64,000 nt of DNA from positions 1 to 64,000 of the forward strand of contig JAJDUL010000020.1 of the NCBI GenBank assembly GCA_022826685.1, written 5' to 3'. Origin of the DNA: Gemmatimonadota bacterium. GTDB lineage: Bacteria; Gemmatimonadota; Gemmatimonadetes; Palauibacterales; Palauibacteraceae. A model generated the notes under the pieces. It saw nothing but the letters and a program-made list of their open reading frames with translations. It did not search any database and had not been told where the DNA came from. How positions within the stretch are numbered: position 1 is the first letter of the stretch; every line of letters starts with the position of its first letter. The position numbers and the translations under genes were made by a program. Of this stretch, positions 46,302 to 54,500 are shown one piece after another.

Positions 46302-48581
46302 TCACGGCTCCACCGTGAACACCATCTTCATGCCCGCCTCCAGGTGCTCGGCGATGTGGCAGTGCAGCATCCAGTCGCCGGGGTTCGAGAGCTCGAGCAG
46401 GAGGTCGAGCGAACCGCCCACGGGGACGACCGCCGTGTCCTTCCAGGCGAGATTGTCGTGCGCCACGCCGTTCGTGGCGAGGACGAGGAAGCGCTGCCCG
46501 TGGATGTGGATCGGGTGCTGCATCTGGTGCAGCGTCTCCCGGCGGCTCCGGATCCTCAGCTTGACGACGTCGCCCACGCGGAAGTTCCACCGGATCGCCT
46601 CGTTCTCGAGCCCCGTCGAAGGTTCGCGCAGCGTCCACGACACGTTTTCCGGCGTCGACATCAGGTTCATCATCGGCATCGTTCCCGACCACTCGATCGG
46701 GTGGAAGTACGCCGAGTCCACCTGCATGAGACGCTCGACGACGAGTGGGAGGCCCTGCGTCGTCATGTCGAGTTCCAGCTCGAGGTCCACCGGCCCATCG
46801 AAGAGGGGGCGGTACGGCGCGATCTCATCCTGAGCGCGCCCGTTCCCCCGCAGCGCCTCGAAGGTCGCGGTCAGCTCCGGCGCCGCGTCCGCCGCGCCGA
46901 CGCGGACGACGCCCAGCGTGTCCTCTTCCGGGAAGAAGGCGCCGTTGATGTGGTCGATCCCCTGCACCCGGTTCAGCAGCGGAACCTCCCCGCTCTCGGG
47001 GAAGGCGACGTGCACGATGTAGCGCTCCGCCGGCGCCATGACGACGCTCTCGACCCACTCCTCCCGCTCGAAGTTGCCCACGTCGGTGCCCACGAGCTTC
47101 ATCGGCGCCCCGCCGAACGAGAGGTTGAAGGTCCTCGTGTTCGACGCGTTCGTGAAATGGAAGCGGACGACGGACCCGCGCTCCACCTCCAGGGCGTAAT
47201 CGGGCTTGCCGTTCACGAGCATCGTGTTGCCGAAGCGGCCCATGAGCGCGTGCGTGGCGCGTTCGAACCCGAAGGGGACGACCCCGTGCTCGCCCACGAG
47301 CAGGTCGTCGAGCATCACGATCTCCTCGCGGTGGACGGGGCCGAAGTAGTCGGGATCTTCCGCCCGGACCATGATGTTGCCGGCGAGCCCCAGCTCCTGC
47401 TGGACGTCCTCGCGGTGGTGGGGGTGGTACCAGTAAAGGCCGGGGTCGGGGAAATGCAGGGTATAGCGGAAGCTCCCGCCGGGGGGCACCACGTCCTGCG
47501 TGAGGCCCGGGACGCCGTCGAAGCGGTTGTCGAGCCGGAGTCCGTGCCAGTGGATCGCGGTGGGCCAGTCGATCCGGTTCGTGAAGTCGATCGTGACGGT
47601 CGCGGCCTCCGGGACCCGGAGGAGGGGCCCGGGGATCTGCCCGTTGAAGCCGTAGCCGAGGATTTCGCGGCTCCCGATGCGGTGGCGCACGTAGACGGCG
47701 TCGAGGGAGAGCGAATCGCCGTCGCCGAGTTCGACCAGCTCGCGCGGGCGCGAGTCCACGATCTCGCCTTCCCAGCCGTCTCCCGGCAGCCAGGGTTGGA
47801 CGTCCGGCCGAAGCTCCATGAGGGACGGGAGCATCATGACCCCGTCGGGCATCGGCACACCGCCCCACGCGTCGTCCATCGCCATCTCGCCGGGGGGAGT
47901 CCGCGAGGCGCCGAGCGCGAACTCGAGGAAGTCGGCGGGCTGCATGCGACTGGAAGGCGACTGGGCCCGCAGCACGTAGGGACCCGCCGGCTCCGCGTCC
48001 GCCCCGTCGGCCGCGCCGGATTCCGCGCCGGGCCCCGCACCGGATTCCGCGCCCGATTCCGCGCCGGACTCCGCCGTGACCAGGATGAGGAACTTGTTGA
48101 ACCCGACCTGCCCCACCTCGGTGCGTCCGCGCGCCGGGACCTCCCCGAGCCGCTCGATCGGCCACAGCACCTGGGTAGACGCCCAGGCGACGTAACGGTC
48201 GTACGGACCGAGCGAGGAGGGCGGCGGGAGGTCCGTCGAGATCACCGCGTCGTACAGGAGTCGTCCGTCCGGCGTCACCCCCATCGAGAACGGCCCGGGC
48301 GGGCGGCGCAGTTCGACCGTGCCGGTCGCGCCGGGCACGCGAGGCGTCGGGAACAGGGCCATGCAGTACAGGTCGCGGTTCGCCGCGCCCCCCGGTTCCG
48401 CGCCGGGCGTGCAGGCCGCGGCTTCCTGCGGCGGCGGCATATCCGCGGGCGCGCACGCCGACAGCCAGAGCGCCCCGCCGGCGACGAAAGCCGCCGCGAC
48501 GCCCCGGACGGCGCGCGGCCCGGAAAGGCGCCGTCCAGATGGCCCGGATGGGCGCGGGGCGCTGGAGGTCACCGGGGTCAC
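46302..48581 (-). CDS. Multicopper oxidase lipoprotein with N-terminal extension
   Basis: About 759 aa. GTG 48581 is chosen because it overlaps the SDR stop as GTGA; the open frame further upstream lies inside the SDR gene. A long basic N-region leads to a lipobox-like ALWLSAC (about 44). Next come about 200 residues of no known domain, containing repeats of AESG. The laccase-type core has all copper sites: HWHG (H344, H346), HPHH (386-389), HPIHIHG (689-694) and HCHIAEHLEAGM (H740, C741, H746, M751). Met at the axial site suggests medium redox potential. It could oxidise phenols or metal ions in the periplasm. Confidence 0.9.
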   Translation of the reverse strand: MTPVTSSAPRPSGPSGRRLSGPRAVRGVAAAFVAGGALWLSACAPADMPPPQEAAACTPGAEPGGAANRDLYCMALFPTPRVPGATGTVELRRPPGPFSMGVTPDGRLLYDAVISTDLPPPSSLGPYDRYVAWASTQVLWPIERLGEVPARGRTEVGQVGFNKFLILVTAESGAESGAESGAGPGAESGAADGADAEPAGPYVLRAQSPSSRMQPADFLEFALGASRTPPGEMAMDDAWGGVPMPDGVMMLPSLMELRPDVQPWLPGDGWEGEIVDSRPRELVELGDGDSLSLDAVYVRHRIGSREILGYGFNGQIPGPLLRVPEAATVTIDFTNRIDWPTAIHWHGLRLDNRFDGVPGLTQDVVPPGGSFRYTLHFPDPGLYWYHPHHREDVQQELGLAGNIMVRAEDPDYFGPVHREEIVMLDDLLVGEHGVVPFGFERATHALMGRFGNTMLVNGKPDYALEVERGSVVRFHFTNASNTRTFNLSFGGAPMKLVGTDVGNFEREEWVESVVMAPAERYIVHVAFPESGEVPLLNRVQGIDHINGAFFPEEDTLGVVRVGAADAAPELTATFEALRGNGRAQDEIAPYRPLFDGPVDLELELDMTTQGLPLVVERLMQVDSAYFHPIEWSGTMPMMNLMSTPENVSWTLREPSTGLENEAIRWNFRVGDVVKLRIRSRRETLHQMQHPIHIHGQRFLVLATNGVAHDNLAWKDTAVVPVGGSLDLLLELSNPGDWMLHCHIAEHLEAGMKMVFTVEP
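48011..48074. repeat. In-frame repeat coding AESGA units in the multicopper oxidase
   Basis: Imperfect copies of about 12-15 bp (minus strand GCGGAATCCGGC and relatives) code for ESGAESGAESGAGPGAESGA. Linker-like low complexity; copy number could vary among strains. Confidence 0.6.
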
Positions 48582-49369
48582 TGGAGGGCCCGCGAGCGCC
48601 CCCCGTCCACGGCGATGGAGACGCCCGTCACGTAGCTGGCGCGCTCGGAGGCGAGGAACGCCACGACCGCGGCGAACTCGCGCGGGGCGCCGAGACGATT
48701 CGCGGGGATCGCGGCGTTCCACCCTGCTTCCACCTCCTCCGTCGAGATCCCCGCGGTTTCGGCGCGCACGGCGGCCAGCTCCTCCAGCCTCGCGGTGCGC
48801 GTGAAGCCCGGGAGCACGTTGTTCACGGTGATCCCGAACGACGCGACCTCGTTCGAGAGGGTCTTGGCGAAACCCGTCACGGCGGCGCGCACGCTGTTGG
48901 AGAGGATCAGGCCGTCCACCGGCTCTTTCACGGCCACCGACGTGATGTTCAGGATCCGCCCCCACCCGCGCTCCTTCATGCCGGGCAGAACCTCGCGCGT
49001 GAGGTCGAGGGCGCTCTCAAGGTTGAGGCGGACGGCCGCCTTCCACGCCGCCCGGTCGTGGTCCTCGAACTTTCCCGCCGGCGGCCCGCCCGCGTTGTTC
49101 ACGAGGATGTCCACGCGTCCGAAGCGGGCCATCGCCGCTTCGGCCAGACCGGCCACGTCCGCGGGATCCGACAGGTCGGCCGGGATGGCGACGACGTCGC
49201 CCGGTCCCCGTGCGTCCGCGGAGGCCGCGGCTTCCTCGAGCGCCGCCTTCCCGCGCGCGCACATGAGAAGATGCGTCCCCTCCGCCGCCAGTTCCTCCGC
49301 CACGGCGCGGCCGAGCCCCTTGGAGGAGGCGGCGACCAGGGCGACCCGGCCTGCGATCCCCAGGTCCAT
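48578..49369 (-). CDS. Atypical SDR oxidoreductase lacking the catalytic Tyr/Lys
   Basis: 263 aa Rossmann-fold protein related to 3-oxoacyl-ACP reductase. The nucleotide motif is ASSKGLGRAVAEELA, not TGxxxGxG; LVNNAGG is kept. Where classical SDRs have YxxxK, this one reads SNSVR, so Tyr is replaced by Ser and Lys by Arg. This fits the known BKR-like subgroup with imperfect motifs, often carrying LSNS-x-RA. It may act by another route or be a binding protein. It shares one base with the cupin gene stop. Confidence 0.83.
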   Translation of the reverse strand: MDLGIAGRVALVAASSKGLGRAVAEELAAEGTHLLMCARGKAALEEAAASADARGPGDVVAIPADLSDPADVAGLAEAAMARFGRVDILVNNAGGPPAGKFEDHDRAAWKAAVRLNLESALDLTREVLPGMKERGWGRILNITSVAVKEPVDGLILSNSVRAAVTGFAKTLSNEVASFGITVNNVLPGFTRTARLEELAAVRAETAGISTEEVEAGWNAAIPANRLGAPREFAAVVAFLASERASYVTGVSIAVDGGRSRALQ

Positions 49370-49749
49370 CAGTCGTCCGAGTCGTGGAAGTAGGAGTCCG
49401 TCCCGTCGAGCCAGTCCGTGCGGGGAGGGCAGAAGATGTCGAGGTCCAGCGTCTTCTCGAGTGCGATGGCCTTGTGCGGGACGTGAGAGGGAATGTGAAG
49501 GATCTCGCCCGCACGCACGACGACCTCCTCGCTCCCGTCCTCGCCCAGCCAGAAGTGCAGCGCGCCCTCGAGGATGTATGTGAACTGTTCATTCTCGTGC
49601 GAGTGCGTGGGAACGACCGCGCCCTTCTCGAGCAGAACCTGCGCGATCATCGCCCGGTCTCCCGTCACCATGCGCCGGCCCAACTGGTCGGTCACGCGCT
49701 CCCAGGGCAACTCCTCCCAGCGGAAGTGCCGGGGCTTCGCTTCGCTCAT
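49369..49749 (-). CDS. Single-domain cupin protein
   Basis: 126 aa beta-barrel protein. The first cupin motif is PTHSHENEQFTYILEG (H, H, E ligands) and the second is HIPSHVPHKAIALE (H ligand), so a metal site is possible. ATG 49749 follows GAGGAGGAAACG. Ends DGTDSYFHDSDD. TGA and the SDR ATG share one base. Often such proteins are dioxygenases, isomerases or sensors; the neighbours (SDR, multicopper oxidase) suggest a small-molecule oxidation pathway. Confidence 0.85.
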   Translation of the reverse strand: MSEAKPRHFRWEELPWERVTDQLGRRMVTGDRAMIAQVLLEKGAVVPTHSHENEQFTYILEGALHFWLGEDGSEEVVVRAGEILHIPSHVPHKAIALEKTLDLDIFCPPRTDWLDGTDSYFHDSDD

Positions 49750-49819
49750 CGTTTCCTCCTCGCGGGGTCGCTCCCGGACGCCGTGCCGGGGCCTGTAGGG
49801 TGGACGGAGGATGTGCCGC

Positions 49820-50755
49820 TCATGGGTCTCCGGCAAGCGTCCAGGCGACGCCCGCGCGCACGTTCCAGTCTCCGCTCATTTCGGTGGTTCCGTGCCCGAG
49901 CGCGGCGTCGATGGACAACGGTCCCCGTCTCCACTCCACCATGGCCCGGAGTTCGCCGAGGTCGCCGGTGCCGGGCGGAGACACGCTCCTCGTGCTGGCA
50001 CGCCCCCGGGTCCCGACGGATAGCCGCCAGCTCGGAGCCGCGTCCCACAGAGCCTCGAACGCCCAGGCGAACGCATCGTTCTGCTCGAAGGGCTCGGCCG
50101 GCACCTCCAGGATGGAGACGCCGAACCAGCCGGTCGCGCGCCAGCGGGCGGAGGCCCACGAGAAGAGAGCCGCCATCGTGACGTCGGTCGTGTTCGTGCC
50201 GATTCCCATCGATTCGTCGGAGTTCGGCAGCTTGACTCCCAGGTGCCCGCCGGCCGAGAAGCCCCCCGGTCCCCTGAGGGGAACGATCGAGATGCCGATT
50301 TCGAAATCGCCCACATCGCGCGTCGTCCCGTCTCGAACGGAGGGGTCGAGCGCGATGGCGGGGGCCCGATCCCGCGCCTCGATCGAGAGCACCTTCCGGA
50401 CCGCCCCCTTCAGTTCGGCGACCGCGTGCGGCCCGATCGCCCAAGCGGCGTGGAGCACCGGGAAGGCGGTCAGATCTCCTCCGTGTCCGGCCAGCGGGAA
50501 GGCGGCGTTCGTCGTGCGGGTGAAGCCGACGCCGATCAGGGCTTCGCTGCGCTCCAACCCCACGGGCTGCACGAGAGCGTCGCGCTTCAGCTGCGCGGCC
50601 GCCGGACCGGGGAGGACGACGCCGAGCGCCGCGGCCAGAAGCGCGGCCGGAAACGCGGCCGGAAACGACGAGAGCCCGACGCGTGGACGCCGGGCTCTCG
50701 GGAACTGCGGCGAAGCGGACCGCCGGCGGGGGGCCGGCCGGCCGGTGCGACTCAG
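49820..50755 (-). CDS. Predicted outer-membrane beta-barrel protein (non-canonical start)
   Basis: Function unknown; repeated amphipathic beta-strands (AELKGAVRKVLSIEAR, DFEIGISIVPL, WRLSVGTRGRAS, WNVRAGVAWTL) suggest a barrel. The first usual start, GTG 50572, leaves no signal peptide. Upstream in frame is a clear signal peptide (LLAAALGVVLPGPAAAQ) with no ATG, GTG or TTG before it. CTG 50755, overlapping the previous stop as CTGA and preceded by AGGCGG, would give 311 aa. A hairpin at 50669-50700 lies inside this putative N-terminus. Both start and membership in the previous operon remain unsure. Confidence 0.6.
   Translation of the reverse strand: MSRTGRPAPRRRSASPQFPRARRPRVGLSSFPAAFPAALLAAALGVVLPGPAAAQLKRDALVQPVGLERSEALIGVGFTRTTNAAFPLAGHGGDLTAFPVLHAAWAIGPHAVAELKGAVRKVLSIEARDRAPAIALDPSVRDGTTRDVGDFEIGISIVPLRGPGGFSAGGHLGVKLPNSDESMGIGTNTTDVTMAALFSWASARWRATGWFGVSILEVPAEPFEQNDAFAWAFEALWDAAPSWRLSVGTRGRASTRSVSPPGTGDLGELRAMVEWRRGPLSIDAALGHGTTEMSGDWNVRAGVAWTLAGDP
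50669..50700 (-). terminator. Hairpin after the tandem-domain gene, possible terminator
   Basis: 10-bp perfect stem CGAGAGCCCG/CGGGCTCTCG with a 12-nt loop, 52 bp after the stop of the tandem-domain gene. On the minus strand it is followed by TCGTTTCC, a poor T-run. May instead mask the start of the outer-membrane protein. Confidence 0.4.
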
Positions 50756-51405
50756 TTTCGAGCCGCCTGCATGATGTCGTCCACGTAGCCGTCCAGCCGC
50801 GCCATGACCTCGATCGTCTCGGCCTGCGTCCCGGCGTTGGCCAGTTCTCTCGCGAGGCTGAGAAGCAGTCCGCGAACGGCGGCCGCGTCCCCGTCCCCCA
50901 CCGATGGCGCCTCGGCCACGACCGGCGCGGCAGGTGCCGGAGCCGGGGCGGGTGCCGGAGCCGGAGCGGGCTTCGGAGCCGGCGCAGCGGCGGCCAGGCG
51001 CCGCTTCACCTGGAGCGGGTACTTCGCATGGAACTGTCGGGCCGACAACTCGGCGACGGAGGCGTCGATCTCGCAGGCGCCCTTGAACAGCTCCGCGTTC
51101 TTGACGTCGGGATTCCTCTTGAGCACGCGCGTCACGTACGCCAGAACCGCCGCACCGTCATCGCCCTTCGGGGCACGCGGCCGCCGCGCCGCCTTCGCCT
51201 TCGCCGGCGCTCGAACCTTCCTGCGAGGGGCGGCCCCCGCCAAACGACGCTTGACCTGCAGCGGATACTTCGCGTGGAACTGCCTCGGGTTCAGCTTCCC
51301 GATGGCCTCGTCTATGAGTTTCGCCCCCTCAAAGAGCGTCGCATTCGAGACTTCGGAGTTCTTCTTCAACTCCGCCTCTATGAATTTCATGACGTTCTCG
51401 CTCAT
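50752..51405 (-). CDS. Basic protein with two copies of an unnamed RQFHAKYPLQVKRRL domain
   Basis: 217 aa, not recognised. Two helical domains (about 5-56 and 88-138) align at 26 of 41 positions by eye and share the exact C-terminal block RQFHAKYPLQVKRRL. Between them is a Lys/Arg/Ala/Pro-rich linker of histone-H1 or AT-hook character (APRRKVRAPAKAKAARRPR). A proline-alanine stretch (about 143-160) and a C-terminal helical segment follow. This looks like a DNA- or RNA-binding protein with a pair of small winged-helix-like modules; that is inference. ATG 51405 has a strong AGGAGGAGG site, implying good expression. No signal peptide. Confidence 0.75.
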   Translation of the reverse strand: MSENVMKFIEAELKKNSEVSNATLFEGAKLIDEAIGKLNPRQFHAKYPLQVKRRLAGAAPRRKVRAPAKAKAARRPRAPKGDDGAAVLAYVTRVLKRNPDVKNAELFKGACEIDASVAELSARQFHAKYPLQVKRRLAAAAPAPKPAPAPAPAPAPAPAAPVVAEAPSVGDGDAAAVRGLLLSLARELANAGTQAETIEVMARLDGYVDDIMQAARN

Positions 51406-51636
51406 TGTGCCTCCTCCTGCGGACTTTTGCGCCCGACGATAGATGCCGGTGGCGCGCGCTTATGGTGTGGTAGTGAACCATGATCTACCCCGACGCACCG
51501 CGAGTCAACTGTCGGTCAAGCAATAGATGTACGACCCTGTCCGAAAGGAGGCGGAGGAGCACCCGTGCGCGACCGAGCTACCGGTCGCGGGCGTCGCGCT
51601 TTCTGGGGTTGCCGCGCGGACGTAGCTTCCCGCCCC

Positions 51637-54339
51637 ATGCAGCTTCGATCGACGTCCACCCTGATCGCCGCCGTGGCGTGCTGCCTGCTCCCGGCGCTCG
51701 CACACGCCCAGGGGTCGCGCCTCCCCGGCGCGATCGAAGCGGGACTCATCCTCCGGCAGCTCGATGGAGTGAAGCGGGTGCTCGTCGTGGCGGCGCACCC
51801 GGATGACGAAGACACCGCCCTGCTGACCACGCTCGCGCGCGGATGGGGGGTGGAGGCCGCCTACTTTTCATTCACGCGAGGCGAGGGAGGCCAGAACCTC
51901 ATCGGCACGGAACTCGGCGAGGGGCTCGGAATCATCCGCTCGGGCGAACTGCTGGCTGCCCGAACGATCGACGGGGCGCAGCAGTTCTTCGGCCGCGCCT
52001 TCGACTTCGGCTACTCGAAGACGGCGGACGAGACCTTCTCGAAGTGGCCGCGCGAGCGCATCCTCTCCGATCTGGTGTGGACGATCCGGCGCTTTCGTCC
52101 CCATGTGTTGATCAGCATGTGGAGCGGGACGGAGCGGGACGGCCACGGGCACCACCAGGTGTCCGGCCTTCTCACGCGCGAGGCCTTCGACGCCGCGGGA
52201 GACGCGACCCGCTTCCCGGAACAGTTGGCGGCGGGCGCGGCACCCTGGGCGCCGCTGAAGCTGTACCGCCGCCCCCTCTTCGAGCTGGGCGCGACCTCGA
52301 TCGAGATCGAGACGGGCAGGCTCGACCCCCTGTTCGGTCTCACGCACCACCAGGTCGCGATGGACAGCCGCAGCCAGCACCGCTCGCAGGACTTCGGCAC
52401 AGCGCTGCCGCTCGGTCCGCGCGTCACCCGCCTCTCGCTCGTCTCCTCGCGGGTCGGCGGCTCTCCGACGGAGCCGCTGTTTACGGGGGTGGACACGACG
52501 CTCGCAACTCTCGCCGCCGACCTCGGCGAGTCCGCAGGGGCGGACGTTCAGGCGGACCTTCGTGCGTACCGGGAGGCGATCGGCGATGCCGGCGGCTCGC
52601 TCAACGCGACGAGGCCGGGGACCGCCCTGCCCTTCCTCGCCGAAGCGCTGCGGCGACTGGAGCGGCTCCGCGCCGCCGCACGCGACGGGGGGGAGAGCGA
52701 GCTGCGACGCGAACTCGACCGCCGGGCCCGCCTGTTGATGCGCGCGATCGCCGCCGTGGCCGGAGTGCGGGTCGAACTGCGCGCGCGGGACGATGTCCTG
52801 GTCCCGGGACAGACCGTACTCGTCGAAGCGCGCGTCTGGAGCGGCGCCGACGCGGCCGTGGAGCTCGACCCGCCGGTCATCGAGGTCCCCTCCGGGTGGT
52901 CGGTGGAGGGCATCGGCCCGGATGTCGAGACGGAGCCCGACGATCTGGGTCCGTTCGCCCGCTTCTTCCGGCAGGAGGACACCGTCTTCGATCCAGCGGC
53001 CCGTGCGCGGATCGGGCCGGGGGAGCTCGGGATGTGGCGCTATGCCGTCACCGTGCCCGCGGGTGCGGCGCCCGTTTCCCCGTGGTTCCTCGAAAATCCG
53101 CGCGACGGCGACCTGTACGACTGGCCCGCGGCGCCGAACCTTCGCGCGCTCCCGTTCCGTCCTCCACCCGTTCACGGCCGCGTGGCCGCGGTCGTGTCGG
53201 CGGCGGGTGAACGATTCGACATCGAGGTCGAGGATCCGGTGCGTTACCGGGCGGTCGATGGCGTGACGGGAGAAAGCTGGCGACCGCTGCAGGTGGCTCC
53301 GCGCGTATCCGTCGCACCGATGGCGCCTGCGATGATCTGGCCGGTCGGCCGCTCGGATTCGCGTGACATCGCCTTCCGGATTTCAAGCTTCGCCCGGGAC
53401 GGGACGGCCGGAGAGGTCGGGCTCGACCTGCCGTCCGGCTGGCGCGTGACGCCCGAGACGACGGCGTTCGAACTCGCTGGAGAAGGATCGGTTCAGACGG
53501 TCAGCTTCGCGGTCGAACCCCCGGCGGGAGACGCGGAAGGCGAGTTCTTCGCCCGGCCGCAAATCCGCATCGCCGGAGCCGCGGTTCCCGCCACACACAC
53601 GACGATCATCGATTATCCGCACCTCGAGCCGCGGCTCCTGTCCAGCGACGCGGCCGTGCGGATCGTGCGGTTCCCCGTCCGGGTCGCGGATCGGCGCATC
53701 GGATACGTCATGGGTTCCGGCGACGACGGACCCGAGGCCATTCGGCAGCTCGGGCTCGATGTCGAACTCATCGAACCGGGAGACTGGGAGGCGGAGAGGC
53801 TCGACCGGTTCGATACGATCGTGCTCGGGATCCGCGCCTACGAGGTGCGCGAGGACCTCATCGCGGCCAACGCGGAATTGCTCGCGTGGGCGGAGCGCGG
53901 AGGCACGGTCGTCGTCCAGTACAACCGCTACGAGTTCAACGAGGGGGCCTACGCACCGTACCCGATCGCGATCGGCCGTCCCGCGCCCCGCGTCACCGAG
54001 GAGGACGCCTCCGTCACGCTCGTCGACCCGCGGGCGCCCGTTCTGGCGGAGCCCAACCGTCTCGGCCCAGCCGACTTCGAGGGCTGGGTCCAGGAGCGCG
54101 GGCTGTATTTCCCCGACGCGTGGGACGAAAGGTACCAGGCGCCGCTGGAGATGGCCGACACGGGAGAACCGCCGAGTCGCGGCAGCCTGCTCGCCGCCCC
54201 GGTGGGCCGCGGACTCTACATCCACACATCGCTCTCCTTCTTCCGGCAGCTGCGCGCGGGCGTGCCCGGCGCCTTTCGCCTATGGGCGAACCTGCTCTCT
54301 CTCGACGGGAGCCGCTGGCGGGAGATCGCCGCCCAGTGA
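51637..54339 (+). CDS. Secreted PIG-L (LmbE-like) deacetylase with C-terminal GATase-like domain
   Basis: 900 aa. ATG 51637 gives a signal peptide (LIAAVACCLLPALAHAQ). The PIG-L domain (about 45-280) has AHPDDED (H54, D56, D57) and the HxxH-type GHGHHQ, its zinc site, and removes acetyl groups from N-acetyl sugars or similar. A middle beta-rich portion (about 390-660) resembles Ig/NEW3-like domains. The end (about 680-860: RIGYVMGSGDDGPEAIRQLG, IVLGIRAYEVRED) resembles a class-I glutamine-amidotransferase-like fold. It is coupled to a small membrane protein and a symporter, suggesting that the product is taken up. Confidence 0.87.
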   Translation: MQLRSTSTLIAAVACCLLPALAHAQGSRLPGAIEAGLILRQLDGVKRVLVVAAHPDDEDTALLTTLARGWGVEAAYFSFTRGEGGQNLIGTELGEGLGIIRSGELLAARTIDGAQQFFGRAFDFGYSKTADETFSKWPRERILSDLVWTIRRFRPHVLISMWSGTERDGHGHHQVSGLLTREAFDAAGDATRFPEQLAAGAAPWAPLKLYRRPLFELGATSIEIETGRLDPLFGLTHHQVAMDSRSQHRSQDFGTALPLGPRVTRLSLVSSRVGGSPTEPLFTGVDTTLATLAADLGESAGADVQADLRAYREAIGDAGGSLNATRPGTALPFLAEALRRLERLRAAARDGGESELRRELDRRARLLMRAIAAVAGVRVELRARDDVLVPGQTVLVEARVWSGADAAVELDPPVIEVPSGWSVEGIGPDVETEPDDLGPFARFFRQEDTVFDPAARARIGPGELGMWRYAVTVPAGAAPVSPWFLENPRDGDLYDWPAAPNLRALPFRPPPVHGRVAAVVSAAGERFDIEVEDPVRYRAVDGVTGESWRPLQVAPRVSVAPMAPAMIWPVGRSDSRDIAFRISSFARDGTAGEVGLDLPSGWRVTPETTAFELAGEGSVQTVSFAVEPPAGDAEGEFFARPQIRIAGAAVPATHTTIIDYPHLEPRLLSSDAAVRIVRFPVRVADRRIGYVMGSGDDGPEAIRQLGLDVELIEPGDWEAERLDRFDTIVLGIRAYEVREDLIAANAELLAWAERGGTVVVQYNRYEFNEGAYAPYPIAIGRPAPRVTEEDASVTLVDPRAPVLAEPNRLGPADFEGWVQERGLYFPDAWDERYQAPLEMADTGEPPSRGSLLAAPVGRGLYIHTSLSFFRQLRAGVPGAFRLWANLLSLDGSRWREIAAQ

Positions 54340-54500
54340 CGGAACGCCGGGACGAGGCGGAGGACCGGGACGAGGCGGAGGGGCGGATCGGCCCCTTCCG
54401 TAGCTGGCGCGCGCTCTATGTGTCGGTGATCGCCTATACGGCCGGACTCATTCTCCTCCTCTATCTCGCCACGCGCCTGCTCGACTTCAGCGTGCCGTGA
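54336..54500 (+). CDS. 54-aa single-span membrane protein next to the symporter
   Basis: A small gene between the deacetylase and the symporter. GTG 54336 overlaps the deacetylase stop as GTGA, and its TGA overlaps the symporter GTG in the same way. It has a charged N-terminus with a repeated RDEAE (ERRDEAEDRDEAEG) and one transmembrane helix (VSVIAYTAGLILLLYLATRLL). Possibly an accessory subunit of the SSS transporter. Only about 55 codons, so it would be missed by size filters. Confidence 0.7.
   Translation: MTERRDEAEDRDEAEGRIGPFRSWRALYVSVIAYTAGLILLLYLATRLLDFSVP

Noticed and set aside
51482-51508. TTGACT...TAGATC promoter for the tandem-domain gene
   Set aside because: The spacer is only 15 bp and the -10 is poor; not strong enough to list.
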